Notes: a model not told the origin generated them from the letters alone. Numbered from the stretch's first letter, positions 7,513 through 16,930 are shown. The stretch is DNA of 64,000 nt from Haloplanus rubicundus (GCF_003342675.1 NZ_CP031148.1:2480001-2544000), one strand, 5' to 3'. Numbers and translations are program-made.

Positions 7513-9999
7513 ATGAACTACCAGTGGCTGATCGATCGGGTCGATTCGTACATCGTCGACCACTCCCGTACCGTCATCCTCCTGTTTCTGGTCGCGACGA
7601 TGGCCTTCGCCGGCGGCCTCGGCAGCATCGAAACCGAGAGCGGCCAGCAGCAGTTCGTCGAGGAGCTCCCCTCATATCAGGCGCTGGAGCAGGTCCAGCA
7701 GGACTTCGACCGGAGTTTCTCACAGGTGAACACGACGACGACGCTGGTCCAGAGCGACCAGAACGTCCTCTCGAAGCCCGCACTGCTCGACATGCTCCGC
7801 AGCCAGGAGCGAATCTCCGAGAGCGACCCGCTCCGGGTCGAGGACACCGAGAGCCCGGCACGGCGGGTGGCCCGCACCCTCGACCCGAACGCGACGACCC
7901 TCGACGCGCAGATTCGGGCGGTCGAACGGTCGACGCCGGGCGAAATCGACGCGGCCGTCCGCCGGGCCGCGGCCGACGGTGACCGCGGGACCTTCCGGTC
8001 CCGGCTGAGCACGGACTTCAACCGACGGTCGGCGTCCGCGTCGGCCATGGAAGCGACGGTCACCCACCGGGCCGGGCCGGGCGCCGGGAGCGAGGGCGGC
8101 CCCGGCGGCGCCTCGGAGTTCCCCCCGAACAAGGAGCAGCGGACGAAACGGCTGGTCGCCGCGGCGGCGACCACCTCGACCATCCGCGTCCAAGGGACGC
8201 CCCCCGACACGACGACGACGACGCTGACCGTGGTGTTGCCCATCGCACTCGTCCTGATCGTGCTCATGCTGGCCGTCGCGTACCGTGACCTCGTCGACCT
8301 CCTGATCGGTCTCGCGGGCATCGTCATGACTCTGATCTGGACGTTCGGGTTCATCGGTCTGGTCGGCATCCCGTTCGCCGTCCTCCTGATCGCCGTCCCC
8401 CCCATCTTGATCGCCGTCGGCATCGACTTCGGCATCCACGCGATCAACCGCTACCGCGAGGAGCGCGTCGAAGGCCGGGGCGTCGCGGAATCGATGCGGC
8501 TGACGACCGATCAGGTGAGCGTCGCCTTCTTCATCGTGATGGGCACCTCCGCCATCGGCTTTCTCTCGAACGTCGTCAGCGCCTTCCCGCCGACGCGCGA
8601 TTTCGGGGTAACCGCCGCGGCCGGCATCGTCTTTACCTTCCTCATCTTCGGCGTCTTCGTCCCCGCGACGAAGGTGTCCGTCGACCGCCTCCGGGAGCGG
8701 TATCCGATCCCAACGATAACGCAGACGCCGTTCGGATCGGAGTCGTCGCCGCTGGGGCGACTCCTCGCCGGTGGCGTCACCGTCGCGGAGCGGGCGCCGG
8801 CGCTGTTCGTGATCCTCGTCCTCCTCACGACGGCGGGTGCCGGCGTCTACGCGACGGGCGTCGACACCGGCTTCAGCCCGGACGACTTCCAGCCGGCGGC
8901 GGAGACGCCGGGCTATCTCCAGACCCTCCCCGAACCCATTCGCCCGCCCGCCGAGTTCGAGTACGTGAAAATCGACGACTTCCGGGAGGCGAACTTCGAG
9001 CAGGAGGATCGGCTCCTGCTGTACGTCGAGGGACCGATGCGCGAGGACACCGCGCTCGAACGCCTCCATCGAGCGGGCCGGGACCCGCCACCGACGTTCG
9101 TTCGCGACGGGACGTACGCCGACTCCCAGAGCATCGCGACGCTGATCCGGGCGCGGACGCGCACCGATCCGGAGGTTCGGCGGGTCGTCGAGCGCAACGA
9201 CCGCGACGACGACGGCATCCCCGACGACGACCTGTCGCAGGTGTACGCCGCGATGGAGGAGTCGACCGGTGAGGACGACCTCTCGGGCTTCCTGAGCGAG
9301 GATCGACGGAGCGCGCTCGTCGTCTACACCGTCGACGGCGACGAACCGAACGACGCCATCACCGACGACGCGTACCGCGTGGCGTCGGATATGGAGTACG
9401 AAGCCCAGCCGACCGGCAACGCCGTCATCTTCGACGAGGCGCTGGCGCTGGTGCTCGAAACCGTGATCCAGAGTCTCGCCCTGACGCTTCTGGGGGCGGC
9501 GCTGTTCCTGATCGTCGTCTACTGGGTCGTGGAGGGTCGCCCGTCGCTCGGCGTCGCCAACGTCGTCCCGATTCTGGTCACCGTCGTCGCGCTCGTCGCG
9601 TCGATGCGCGCGTTCGGCATCAGCTTCAACGCCATCAACGGAACCATCCTCGCCATCGCCGTCGGTCTCGGCATCGACTACTCCGTCCACGTCGTCCACC
9701 GGTTCGTCGACGAGTACACCGAGCGTGACCTCTACCCGGCGCTCCGGCGGACCGTGGTCGGCACCGGCGGCGCGCTCACCGGCAGCATGCTGACGACGGT
9801 GTTCGGCGTCGGCGTCCTCGCGCTCGCGCTCAACCCCGCCGTCGGCGTGTTCGGGGTGTTGATCGCTCTCAGCGTCCTCTACGCCTACCTCACGTCCATC
9901 GTCGTCCTCCCCTCGGTCCTCGTCCTCTGGGCGCGGCACGTCGACGGGGCCGGAGAGCGGAACACGGATATGGGGGACGCCCGAATCGGCGGCCGATGA
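7513..9999 (+). CDS. RND/MMPL-family exporter
   Basis: An 828-residue membrane protein with about 12 hydrophobic segments arranged as two repeats, each with a large extracellular loop after the first helix. The conserved GIDFGIHAINRYREE and GLGIDYSVHVVHRF segments are the MMPL/HpnN-type transmembrane motif (GxDY...R) in each half. The second loop carries an EF-hand-like DRDDDGIPDDD, a likely Ca2+ site. The family moves lipids or hydrophobic compounds outward. The last codons overlap the ATG of the DUF5797-like gene (ATGA), so the two are probably co-expressed. Confidence 0.9.
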   Translation: MNYQWLIDRVDSYIVDHSRTVILLFLVATMAFAGGLGSIETESGQQQFVEELPSYQALEQVQQDFDRSFSQVNTTTTLVQSDQNVLSKPALLDMLRSQERISESDPLRVEDTESPARRVARTLDPNATTLDAQIRAVERSTPGEIDAAVRRAAADGDRGTFRSRLSTDFNRRSASASAMEATVTHRAGPGAGSEGGPGGASEFPPNKEQRTKRLVAAAATTSTIRVQGTPPDTTTTTLTVVLPIALVLIVLMLAVAYRDLVDLLIGLAGIVMTLIWTFGFIGLVGIPFAVLLIAVPPILIAVGIDFGIHAINRYREERVEGRGVAESMRLTTDQVSVAFFIVMGTSAIGFLSNVVSAFPPTRDFGVTAAAGIVFTFLIFGVFVPATKVSVDRLRERYPIPTITQTPFGSESSPLGRLLAGGVTVAERAPALFVILVLLTTAGAGVYATGVDTGFSPDDFQPAAETPGYLQTLPEPIRPPAEFEYVKIDDFREANFEQEDRLLLYVEGPMREDTALERLHRAGRDPPPTFVRDGTYADSQSIATLIRARTRTDPEVRRVVERNDRDDDGIPDDDLSQVYAAMEESTGEDDLSGFLSEDRRSALVVYTVDGDEPNDAITDDAYRVASDMEYEAQPTGNAVIFDEALALVLETVIQSLALTLLGAALFLIVVYWVVEGRPSLGVANVVPILVTVVALVASMRAFGISFNAINGTILAIAVGLGIDYSVHVVHRFVDEYTERDLYPALRRTVVGTGGALTGSMLTTVFGVGVLALALNPAVGVFGVLIALSVLYAYLTSIVVLPSVLVLWARHVDGAGERNTDMGDARIGGR

Positions 10000-10487
10000 C
10001 ACTGTCGGCAGCGGAACGCGAGCGGCTGGCGGACGTCGTCCGCCTCCAGCCGACGAAGAACAAGGAACTGCAGGAGCAGTGGGGGATGGAGAGCGGGAGC
10101 GAGGTCCACGGCTACCTGGAAGGACACCTGAGCGACTACTACTACCGCAACGAGGACAGCTACATCTGCGCGACGCCGGAGGCGGCCGAACTCACGGGCG
10201 TCGAACCGGGCGTCGAGGGCGACGAGGACGGCGTCGACGTCATCCGCGTCCCCGAACTCGAAGCGCAGGTGTTCGAGGTGGTCGCCGGCCCCGACGAGCG
10301 CTCCGAGAGCGTCGTGAGCGTCCTCCACAAGGTGCGCGAGGCGTTCGACGCCGACCCCGAGGTGGACGCGGTCCGGGAGGCACTCCAGAGCCTCCGGCGA
10401 AAGGGCGTCGTCGAAGTCGTCTACCGCACCGTCCCGACGTTCAAACTGACCGTCGAGCGCGACGACGTCGACGTCGAAGTCGTCTAG
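9996..10487 (+). CDS. HTH-containing haloarchaeal protein (DUF5797-like)
   Basis: A 163-residue protein. The first 60 residues (ERERLADVVRLQPTKNKELQ, then a YYYRNEDSYI wing) look like a winged helix-turn-helix, and the C-terminus has a second helical wHTH-like unit (VREALQSLRRKGVVEVVYRT). It matches the haloarchaeal DUF5797 pattern. The 4-bp overlap with the RND exporter suggests a regulatory or accessory role in the same operon. It is convergent with 10484-11458 and overlaps it tail to tail by 4 bp. Confidence 0.78.
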   Translation: MTLSAAERERLADVVRLQPTKNKELQEQWGMESGSEVHGYLEGHLSDYYYRNEDSYICATPEAAELTGVEPGVEGDEDGVDVIRVPELEAQVFEVVAGPDERSESVVSVLHKVREAFDADPEVDAVREALQSLRRKGVVEVVYRTVPTFKLTVERDDVDVEVV

Positions 10488-11458
10488 CGCCGCCGTCGCC
10501 GCCGGTCCGCCAACAGTCGTTCGATCCCCTTGCCCGGTCCCCCCTCGATGGGCCACCCGCGGGTGCGCCACGCCGGCGGCTCGGGCTGGAACTCGGGACA
10601 GGAGCCCGAACACGCCGCGGCCGTCTGGTGACACGACTTCGCCACACACCAGGGGACGAAGGCGTCGGCGCGGTCACGGAGTTCGAACCACCGGCAGTCC
10701 GAGCGCATCGTCTCGACGTAGGATCGCCACCCCGAGCCGTACGCCCGCTCGGCGATTTCGAGGCGCTTGTCCGCCTTCTCGTCGGCCGGCATCGACGTGT
10801 CGCTCGTCGGGTCGAGCGTCGCGGGGTGCCACGCCACCGTCGCCTCGGGGCCGGCGAAATCGAGCGCCAACACGCCCGCCTCGACCGGCAGGTCCTCGAG
10901 CAGGGCGGGTTCGACCGTCGCGCCCGTGGCGGCGGTGGCGACCCACACCTCGTCGGCGAGCGCAGTGTGCACGTCGTGGTCGAGTTGGTCGGCGAGCGCC
11001 CGCGCCGCGCTGGCGTCAAGATCCGGTTTGTTCTCGACGGCCACGATCCGGCGCACCCAGTCGGGGTAGGGGGCGATCCGCCGAATCTCGATGCGATTCC
11101 CCCGTCGCCGCGTCTCGACTATTCCCCGTGCGTCGGCGCGGTGGACCGCGGCGCGGACGTAGCGCCACGGGTAGCCCGGGTCGGGGAGGGCGTCGCGGTA
11201 CCACGCCCACTCCGCGGGGGCGTTCCGGACGATATGCAGGAGGTCCGAATCGAGCGCTCGTTCGCCGAACTGGGCGCGGGCGTCGAGGGCGTCGGGATCG
11301 GCCTCGACGACGACGGTGTCCCAGCGCCGCCGCTGCGTGCCGAGTTGGCGGGCGACGACGGGGACGGCGTCCGTCTCGCGGTCCGGCGGCCACGCGCGCT
11401 CGGCCCAGCGGCAGGTGACGAGTTCGAAGCCGAACTCGGCGTCGCCGGGGTAGGTCAT
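10484..11458 (-). CDS. Haloarchaeal DUF5787-like protein
   Basis: A 324-residue soluble protein starting EFGFELVTCRWAERAW, typical of the haloarchaeal DUF5787 family. A central segment (YPDWVRRIVAVENKPDLDA) contains E-N-K preceded by hydrophobic strand residues, resembling the (D/E)xK part of a PD-(D/E)XK nuclease core. The tail is Cys-rich (CVAKSCHQTAAACSGSCPEF), suggesting a metal or Fe-S site, then basic. A nuclease-like role is an inference only. The start ATG overlaps the end of palindrome copy d. Confidence 0.75.
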   Translation of the reverse strand: MTYPGDAEFGFELVTCRWAERAWPPDRETDAVPVVARQLGTQRRRWDTVVVEADPDALDARAQFGERALDSDLLHIVRNAPAEWAWYRDALPDPGYPWRYVRAAVHRADARGIVETRRRGNRIEIRRIAPYPDWVRRIVAVENKPDLDASAARALADQLDHDVHTALADEVWVATAATGATVEPALLEDLPVEAGVLALDFAGPEATVAWHPATLDPTSDTSMPADEKADKRLEIAERAYGSGWRSYVETMRSDCRWFELRDRADAFVPWCVAKSCHQTAAACSGSCPEFQPEPPAWRTRGWPIEGGPGKGIERLLADRRRRRR

Positions 11459-11540
11459 ACGGGTAGTCGGACGTCAGTACCGCGGATTCGCCACGGTGGT
11501 TCGGCGAGCCAGCAGTACACAGGTACGACTCCCCGTATCA
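11456..11540. repeat. 85-bp-class two-level palindrome, copy d (degenerate)
   Basis: The outer ends TCATACGGG and CCCCGTATCA are preserved, but the inner stem is eroded (CGCCACGGTGGTTCGGCG). The left-hand CAT is the start codon of the minus-strand gene 10484-11458. It lies between that gene and the Nudix gene, whose stop follows 5 bp later. Confidence 0.65.
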
Positions 11541-11544
11541 CGGG

Positions 11545-12009
11545 CTAGCCGAGATACGTCCGTCCACCCTCTGCGGCCTCCGCCTCGTCGACGAGTTCGT
11601 CGAGATACTCGTGGGCCTGTTCGAGGATTTCGCGGGGGCCGTCCTGCGTGATGGTGTTGATCGCCTGCTCGTAGTCGCGCCACTGCAGGTCGCGGTGTTC
11701 GTTCGAGAGTTCGGCGCTCGCCTCGAACGAGCGGGCGATGAACAGGTGGACCGTCTTGTGGATGGTGTTGCCACCGGCCTCGAAGACGTAGTCGTACTCC
11801 TCGCGGAAACCGTCGATGAGGCGAAAGTCCTCGATGCCGGCTTCCTCGCTAACCTCCCTGATCGCAGTCTGCTGAAGCTCCTCGTCGCCTTCGACCCCGC
11901 CTTTGGGGAACTCCCAGTCCCCCGGACGGCTCTTCAGGAGGAGATACTCCCGGTGGCCGCGGGTGTCGCGGAAGAGGATGGCTCCAGCACTGGTCGCTTC
12001 GACCGTCAT
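11545..12009 (-). CDS. Nudix hydrolase, Ap4A-hydrolase-like
   Basis: A 154-residue Nudix protein. The complete Nudix box runs from GGVEGDEELQQTAIREV to SEEAGI (about residues 37-59), with the catalytic REVSEEAG core. The leading SAGAILFRDTRGHREYLLLK and WEFPKGG resemble diadenosine tetraphosphate pyrophosphatases, so cleavage of Ap4A or a similar nucleotide is likely. The C-terminus is acidic. It has a TATA-like ATACGTTG region upstream and is transcribed away from the uS10-like gene. Confidence 0.9.
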   Translation of the reverse strand: MTVEATSAGAILFRDTRGHREYLLLKSRPGDWEFPKGGVEGDEELQQTAIREVSEEAGIEDFRLIDGFREEYDYVFEAGGNTIHKTVHLFIARSFEASAELSNEHRDLQWRDYEQAINTITQDGPREILEQAHEYLDELVDEAEAAEGGRTYLG

Positions 12010-12113
12010 TACCGGCAGTAAACGGTCACAACGTATAAAGATTTCAAGCCCGGAAGCGCGCCGGGCGGACGGGTGCGCTTTTGGGCATCGAGCGCGCAGG
12101 GTGGAGTATACCG

Positions 12114-12446
12114 ATGGCCTTCGTCACCAAACTCAGCTTCCAGAGCGGCGACCGGGACGCCCTCGAGGGGCTCGTCACCGACATCAAGGAGCTGGTCGAG
12201 CGCAAGGGCGCCGAGTGCAAGGGACCCCACTCCGCGCCGCCGGAGCGACTCACCGTCCCGCAGTATCGAACGCTCGGCCCCGGCGACCGATTCCCTGCGT
12301 GGACCTACACCACCTACACCCGCCGGCTGGAGATTCACGGCAACGACGAGGTGGCCGGTCGGGTCGGCCACATGGACTTCCCGGAGCACGTCCACGTCGA
12401 AATCGAAGTCGACCGCAAGAAACCGCTCGGCCAAGGACGGGACTGA
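12114..12446 (+). CDS. uS10-like ribosomal protein paralogue
   Basis: A 110-residue protein with the uS10/mL48 fold: FVTKLSFQSGDRDALEGLV, then GPHSAPPERLTVPQYRT (the loop region), TYTTYTRRLEIHG and HVHVEIEVD. It is clearly related to 30S protein S10 but diverged, and it is not in a ribosomal operon, so it is probably an extra paralogue and not rpsJ itself. The start at 12114 is chosen from the fold and from a GGAGTATA box just upstream. The function of the paralogue is unknown. Confidence 0.82.
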   Translation: MAFVTKLSFQSGDRDALEGLVTDIKELVERKGAECKGPHSAPPERLTVPQYRTLGPGDRFPAWTYTTYTRRLEIHGNDEVAGRVGHMDFPEHVHVEIEVDRKKPLGQGRD

Positions 12447-12452
12447 CCGGTT

Positions 12453-12710
12453 CTACGCGTCGTCGACGACGCCCAGCAGTTCGCCGCTGCCCGTCGCGTC
12501 GTCGGCGTCGAACTCGGTGACGCGCAGGCGGACGAGTCGGTCGTCGAGTCCCCGGTCGGCGTCGGCGAGCGTGATGATCGTATCGCCGATCCGAACCTGT
12601 GCAACGCCGTCCTCGTAGCCCGTGACGAAGGCAGTGAGTTCGTCGCCGACGGCGTACGTCGGTCGGTTCGTCCGGAACGTCCAGCCCGCGAACAGCTTGC
12701 CGAGGTTCAT
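12453..12710 (-). CDS. Small TRAM/OB-like haloarchaeal protein (DUF7513-like)
   Basis: An 85-residue protein with beta strands patterned like a small barrel (YAVGDELTAFVTGYEDGVAQVRIGDTIITL... RLVRLRVTEFD), comparable to TRAM/OB domains that bind RNA. The start ATG (12708-12710) overlaps the NhaC stop (ATGA), so it is translationally coupled to the antiporter gene. An RNA-binding role is inferred from the pattern only. Confidence 0.72.
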   Translation of the reverse strand: MNLGKLFAGWTFRTNRPTYAVGDELTAFVTGYEDGVAQVRIGDTIITLADADRGLDDRLVRLRVTEFDADDATGSGELLGVVDDA

Positions 12711-14245
12711 ACGCGCGCCACCTCCTCGCTCTGCCGGTCGGGAACGTACTCCAGCCCGTAGCCGGTCCACGCCGCGACGAGGAAGACGGCGACGAGGAAC
12801 CAGCCGTGGAAGACGTAGGGCCACACCGCGGCGGGGTTGGCGAGCATCGCCTCGGTGAACCAGTCGAACTGCTGGGGCAGTTGGATCATCGCCGCGTAGC
12901 CGGCGAGGACGCCCCCGCCCCACGGGAAGATGTAGCCGAGCGCGGACGTGTTGGCGTCCAAGATGTTGGCGCGGCGGTAGCCGTTGATGTTGAACCGCTG
13001 ACCGAGCGTGCGGATGAAGGGCGCGATGGCGATTTCGGCCGCCGTGTTGATCGTGATGGTCGCGTTGACGATGGCGGTGCCGATGACCATGGTCGTCTCC
13101 GCTCGGCGGACGGTGGTCGCGACGTTCTCCAGCAGCCACTCCTCGATGGCGGCGAAGCCGCCGCCGGCGCGCATCACCTGCGCCGCGCCGACGATGAGGA
13201 GGACGAGGACGATGAGCGGGAAGAACCCGAGCGCGCCGGTGTAGAGGCTGCCGCCGACGGCGCTCGTGGCGTCGGGCGACACCTCGATCAGGGCGCCGAG
13301 GACGGGGAGACCGTTCAGGGTCGCCGCGACCCCCGACTCGGACGTGGAGCGGAAGACGAGCATCGCCGACGCGGGCGCGAGACCGAGCGCGAGATTGAGG
13401 ACGACCGAGGTGATCAGCCCCCACGAGATGGCTTCGATGATGTGGCGCCCCTGCACCGCGGTCCCGATGACGATGGCGATGGAGGCGAGGTGGACGAGGC
13501 CGAGGGGGCCGGCGCCCGCCGCGGCGCTGGCGCCCACGTCGAGCGGTTCGCCCGCCATCGCCCCCCCGGCGACGATGTAGCTCGCCAGCGCGAGGACCGC
13601 GGCGACGAGGGCGTACTTGAACCGCGAGGCGACGACACCGCCGATGTCGGCGTCCTGCGTCACCGCGCTCACGATGGTGGTGTCGGAGACGGGCGCGAGG
13701 TTGTCGCCGAAGACGGCCCCCGAGAGGATGGCGCCGAACATCAGGACGGGGTCGGCGCCCAGCAAGACGCCCGCGGGGAAGACGAGGCTCGTGAAGGCGA
13801 CGGCGGTGCCGTAGCCGGTGCCGATGCCCGTCGCCAGCAGCGCGGCGAAGATGAACGTGAGCGCCGGGAAGAGCGCCGCGCCGACGTTCGCGGCCGAGGA
13901 GGCCCAGACGAGGCCGTCGACGAAGCCGCCGGCCTGGATGGTGTCGGCGAACATGCCGGCCCAGAGCCACGCGACCACCGCGGTGGCGGCCACGCGCTGG
14001 GTCATCCCCTCGAAGATGGTGTCCGCGTAGCTCTTCCAGTTCCCCTTCACGAACAGCATGCCGACGATGAGGCCGACGAGCATGCCGATGACGAGGCCGG
14101 ACGTATCGCCGATGCCGAGGAGGCCGCTCTGGACGATGGCCCAGACGATGAAGACGGCGAGCGGGAGGGCGCTCATGCCCCGGCCGCCGTAAAATTGGAT
14201 GCGCGACGCATCTGGCGGGTCGTCGGGTAAGTCGTGTTCGCTCAT
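12707..14245 (-). CDS. nhaC: Na+/H+ antiporter, NhaC family
   Basis: A 512-residue membrane protein with about 12 hydrophobic segments. The NhaC-family core is visible: TGIGTGYGTAVAFTSLVFPAG and SGAVFGDNLAPVSDTTI, the Asp-Asn-x-x-Pro-x-Ser-Asp segment characteristic of the ArsB/NhaD-type exchangers. It probably exports Na+ in exchange for protons, which a halophile needs for pH and ion balance. The cytoplasmic N-terminus is acidic. It forms a bicistron with the downstream 85-residue protein. Confidence 0.9.
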   Translation of the reverse strand: MSEHDLPDDPPDASRIQFYGGRGMSALPLAVFIVWAIVQSGLLGIGDTSGLVIGMLVGLIVGMLFVKGNWKSYADTIFEGMTQRVAATAVVAWLWAGMFADTIQAGGFVDGLVWASSAANVGAALFPALTFIFAALLATGIGTGYGTAVAFTSLVFPAGVLLGADPVLMFGAILSGAVFGDNLAPVSDTTIVSAVTQDADIGGVVASRFKYALVAAVLALASYIVAGGAMAGEPLDVGASAAAGAGPLGLVHLASIAIVIGTAVQGRHIIEAISWGLITSVVLNLALGLAPASAMLVFRSTSESGVAATLNGLPVLGALIEVSPDATSAVGGSLYTGALGFFPLIVLVLLIVGAAQVMRAGGGFAAIEEWLLENVATTVRRAETTMVIGTAIVNATITINTAAEIAIAPFIRTLGQRFNINGYRRANILDANTSALGYIFPWGGGVLAGYAAMIQLPQQFDWFTEAMLANPAAVWPYVFHGWFLVAVFLVAAWTGYGLEYVPDRQSEEVARV

Positions 14246-14302
14246 GCGGGCGCACGTCGCCCGCGGACCGAGTAAAATGGTCCGGAACCGGTCCGGCGGC
14301 GA

Positions 14303-15502
14303 TCACCGATTCGCCGGCTCCGGTGCCCGCCACGCCAGGACGACGCCACAGACGGCGAGGAGGCCGGCGAGCGCGAACGCCGCGTCGAAGCCGGCGGCGT
14401 CGACGACGGCACCGCCCGCGGTCGGGGCGACGAACGCGCCCGCCAGTCCGACGCTCGTCTGGAAGGCCACGGCAGTCGCGGCGACGCGGGATTCGACCAG
14501 TTCCCGAACGTACGTGAACGACAGCCCCAGGGTGAGCTGGATCGCGAACCCGGTGAGCAGCAGGACCACGAGGAGCAGCGGGATCGAGTCGAGGCGGGTG
14601 AATCCCAGCACGAGCGGGGCCGCGAGGCCGAACGACCCGAGGACGACCGGCCGGCGACGACCGCCGAACAGCCGGTCGGAGAGCAGCCCGCTGCTGATGC
14701 GGGAGACGACGCCGATGGCGGGGAACACGGCGACGAGGAGTCCGCTCAGCGCCAGCGAGAGGCCGACCTCCGTGGAGAGATACGACGACCCCCAAGTGTT
14801 CACGAAGAGGTACAGCGCGTAGCCGAGAAACCCGAGCGCCCCGACGGTCCAGACGGTCCGGTCGCGGAGGACGGCGCCGAACTCGCGAACGGACGGAGCG
14901 TCGTCCCGGTTCCGTCCGAGTCCCCGACTCGCCGGCCAGAACACGAGGAGGCCGACGAGCGCGACCCCGGTGAACGCGGGGAAGATGGCGGGCCAGCCGA
15001 ACGCCCCGGCGACGAGCGGCCCCGTCCCCTGCCCGAGCGCGAACCCGACCGGCCCGCTGGCGGTGAAGATGCCCACGGCCGTCGCCCGGTTGTCGCCGTC
15101 GACCGCCCGGCTCACCATGTCGATGCCGGCGTTCCAGACGACGACGTAGGCGACGCCGCCGAGCGCCCGCGAGGCGAGTATCGACCGGTAGTCGCCGTTC
15201 CGTCCCGCGAGCCACCCCCAGCCCCCGGCGACGAACAGCGCCAGCGTCGCGACGGCCATCGCGGTCCGGGAGTCGGCGCGGTCGAGGGCCGCGCCGGCCG
15301 GGAGGCTCGTCACCACCGCCGTGCCGAACATGACGCCGACCAGGAGTCCGGCGGCGGTCGAGTCGATCCGCAGCGACTCGCGGACGAGCGGCGTCACGCT
15401 CGCCGGCACGATCTCGTAGGCGGCCAGTCCCGTGGAGACGAGGCTGGCGCCGGCGACGAGTCCCCACGTCTGCCGGGTCGTCCGGGATGGTCCGGTCGTC
15501 AT
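14303..15502 (-). CDS. MFS transporter
   Basis: A 399-residue protein with about 12 hydrophobic segments and a GAALDRADSRTAM loop after the second helix, as in the MFS. The start at 15502 (MTTGPSRTTRQTW) gives the short charged N-terminus usual for the family; an earlier in-frame start would add a poorly hydrophobic stretch. Substrate unknown. It is divergent from the amidohydrolase gene across 149 bp, so a shared regulatory region is possible and the pair could form an uptake-plus-hydrolysis module. Confidence 0.82.
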   Translation of the reverse strand: MTTGPSRTTRQTWGLVAGASLVSTGLAAYEIVPASVTPLVRESLRIDSTAAGLLVGVMFGTAVVTSLPAGAALDRADSRTAMAVATLALFVAGGWGWLAGRNGDYRSILASRALGGVAYVVVWNAGIDMVSRAVDGDNRATAVGIFTASGPVGFALGQGTGPLVAGAFGWPAIFPAFTGVALVGLLVFWPASRGLGRNRDDAPSVREFGAVLRDRTVWTVGALGFLGYALYLFVNTWGSSYLSTEVGLSLALSGLLVAVFPAIGVVSRISSGLLSDRLFGGRRRPVVLGSFGLAAPLVLGFTRLDSIPLLLVVLLLTGFAIQLTLGLSFTYVRELVESRVAATAVAFQTSVGLAGAFVAPTAGGAVVDAAGFDAAFALAGLLAVCGVVLAWRAPEPANR

Positions 15503-15651
15503 CGATGAGAAGCGGTGCCCCCTACTCGAAACGCCGACATGGGCGTTCCGATACCGCGCGGTGGCGGCGAAGTCGCCGAACAGGTGAACGAAGCCGGGCA
15601 CCACCCTCGACGGGGGGACAACTTATGCCCCCCGCCACGCCTTGGCAGGGT

Positions 15652-16923
15652 ATGAGCGTCACCGACGACCTGCTCGACTTGCGCCGCGACCTGCACCGCC
15701 ATCCCGAACCCGCGTGGCGGGAGTTCTACACCACCGCCCGCCTCGTCGACGAACTCGAGAAACGCCCGCTCGACGAACTCTACGTCGGCCCCGAAGTTCT
15801 CGCCGAGGACCGCCGGGGCGTCCCCGACGACGACGAACTCGACGAGTGGACGCGCCGAGCGGTCGAGGCCGGCGCCAGAGAGGACATCGTGGAGCGACTC
15901 GCCGGCGGCTACACCGGTCTCGTCGCGGTCCTGGAGCGAGGCGAGGGACCGACGGTCGGCCTCCGGGTCGACATCGACGCCCTGCCGATCACCGAGGCGG
16001 AGGCCGACGACCACGACCCCGCGAGCATGGGCTTTCGCTCCGAGAACGAGGGCTTCATGCACGCCTGCGGCCACGACGCCCACGCTACCGTCGGCGTCGG
16101 CGTTATCGACGCCATCGCCGAGAGCGACTTCTCGGGCACGCTCAAGGTGTTTTTCCAGCCGAGCGAGGAGATCGTCTCCGGCGGCGAGCCGATGGCCGAG
16201 GGGGGCCACTTAGACGACGTGGAGTACCTCCTCGCGCTCCACGTCGGCCTCGATCACCCGACCGGTGAGGTGGTGGCGGGCGTCGACGGTTTCCTCGCCC
16301 AACAGCACTTCCGCGCGGAGTTCTCGGGCCAATCGTCCCACGCCGGCGGCCACCCGGAACGCGGCCGCAACGCGGTGCAGGCGATGGCGACGGCGATCCA
16401 GAACCTCTATTCCATTCCCCGCCACGACGCGGGCGCCACCCGCGTGAACGCCGGCCTCGTCGGCGGCGGCACCGCCTCGAACATCGTCCCCGAGGAGGCG
16501 TTCATCGAGGGCGAGGTTCGCGGCGAGACGGCCGAGTTACGGGACTACATGGACGACCACGCCCAGCGGATTCTGCGCTCCGCCGCCGAGATGTACGACT
16601 GCGAGGTGGAAGTGGAGTACGGCGGCCGGGCGCCGGGCGGCGAGAGCGACGACGCACTCGCCGGTATCGTCGCGGACGTGGCCGGCGGGGTCGAGGGCGT
16701 CGACTCCATCCTCGACAGCGACGACCTCGGGGGGAGCGAGGACGCAACTTACCTCATGCAACACGTACAGGACCGGGGCGGCCTCGCCTCCTTCGTCTGC
16801 GTCGGCACCGACCACCCCGGCGGCCACCACTCCCCCACCTTCGACGTGGACGAGGAGACCATCCGCATCGCAGTCGACGTGTTCAGCGGGACGATAGAGC
16901 GGTTGGGGCGGGAGGCGGTGTGA
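15652..16923 (+). CDS. M20-family amidohydrolase (aminoacylase / AbgB-like)
   Basis: A 423-residue zinc peptidase-fold enzyme. Metal-binding and catalytic motifs: GLRVDIDALPI, HACGHDAHATVGVG, the Glu-Glu pair in QPSEEIVSGGEPM, and HSPTFDVDEET near the C-terminus. A dimerisation lid domain occupies the middle. Members remove acyl or aminobenzoyl groups from N-acyl amino acids (AbgB, HipO, aminoacylase). ATG 15652 is chosen because an ACTTATG box lies about 27 nt upstream and RRDLHRHPEP then begins at the usual distance. Confidence 0.88.
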   Translation: MSVTDDLLDLRRDLHRHPEPAWREFYTTARLVDELEKRPLDELYVGPEVLAEDRRGVPDDDELDEWTRRAVEAGAREDIVERLAGGYTGLVAVLERGEGPTVGLRVDIDALPITEAEADDHDPASMGFRSENEGFMHACGHDAHATVGVGVIDAIAESDFSGTLKVFFQPSEEIVSGGEPMAEGGHLDDVEYLLALHVGLDHPTGEVVAGVDGFLAQQHFRAEFSGQSSHAGGHPERGRNAVQAMATAIQNLYSIPRHDAGATRVNAGLVGGGTASNIVPEEAFIEGEVRGETAELRDYMDDHAQRILRSAAEMYDCEVEVEYGGRAPGGESDDALAGIVADVAGGVEGVDSILDSDDLGGSEDATYLMQHVQDRGGLASFVCVGTDHPGGHHSPTFDVDEETIRIAVDVFSGTIERLGREAV

Positions 16924-16930
16924 CCGACAC

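Noticed and set aside
7720-10002. A 760-residue open frame opposite the RND exporter
   Set aside because: It is the antisense shadow of a GC-rich gene; it lacks hydrophobic or domain pattern and the + strand frame has clear MMPL motifs.
12711-15467. A very long minus-strand frame upstream of the 85-residue protein
   Set aside because: Only the last 85 codons resemble a protein; the remainder is Arg-rich low-complexity translation of the NhaC and MFS genes in another frame.
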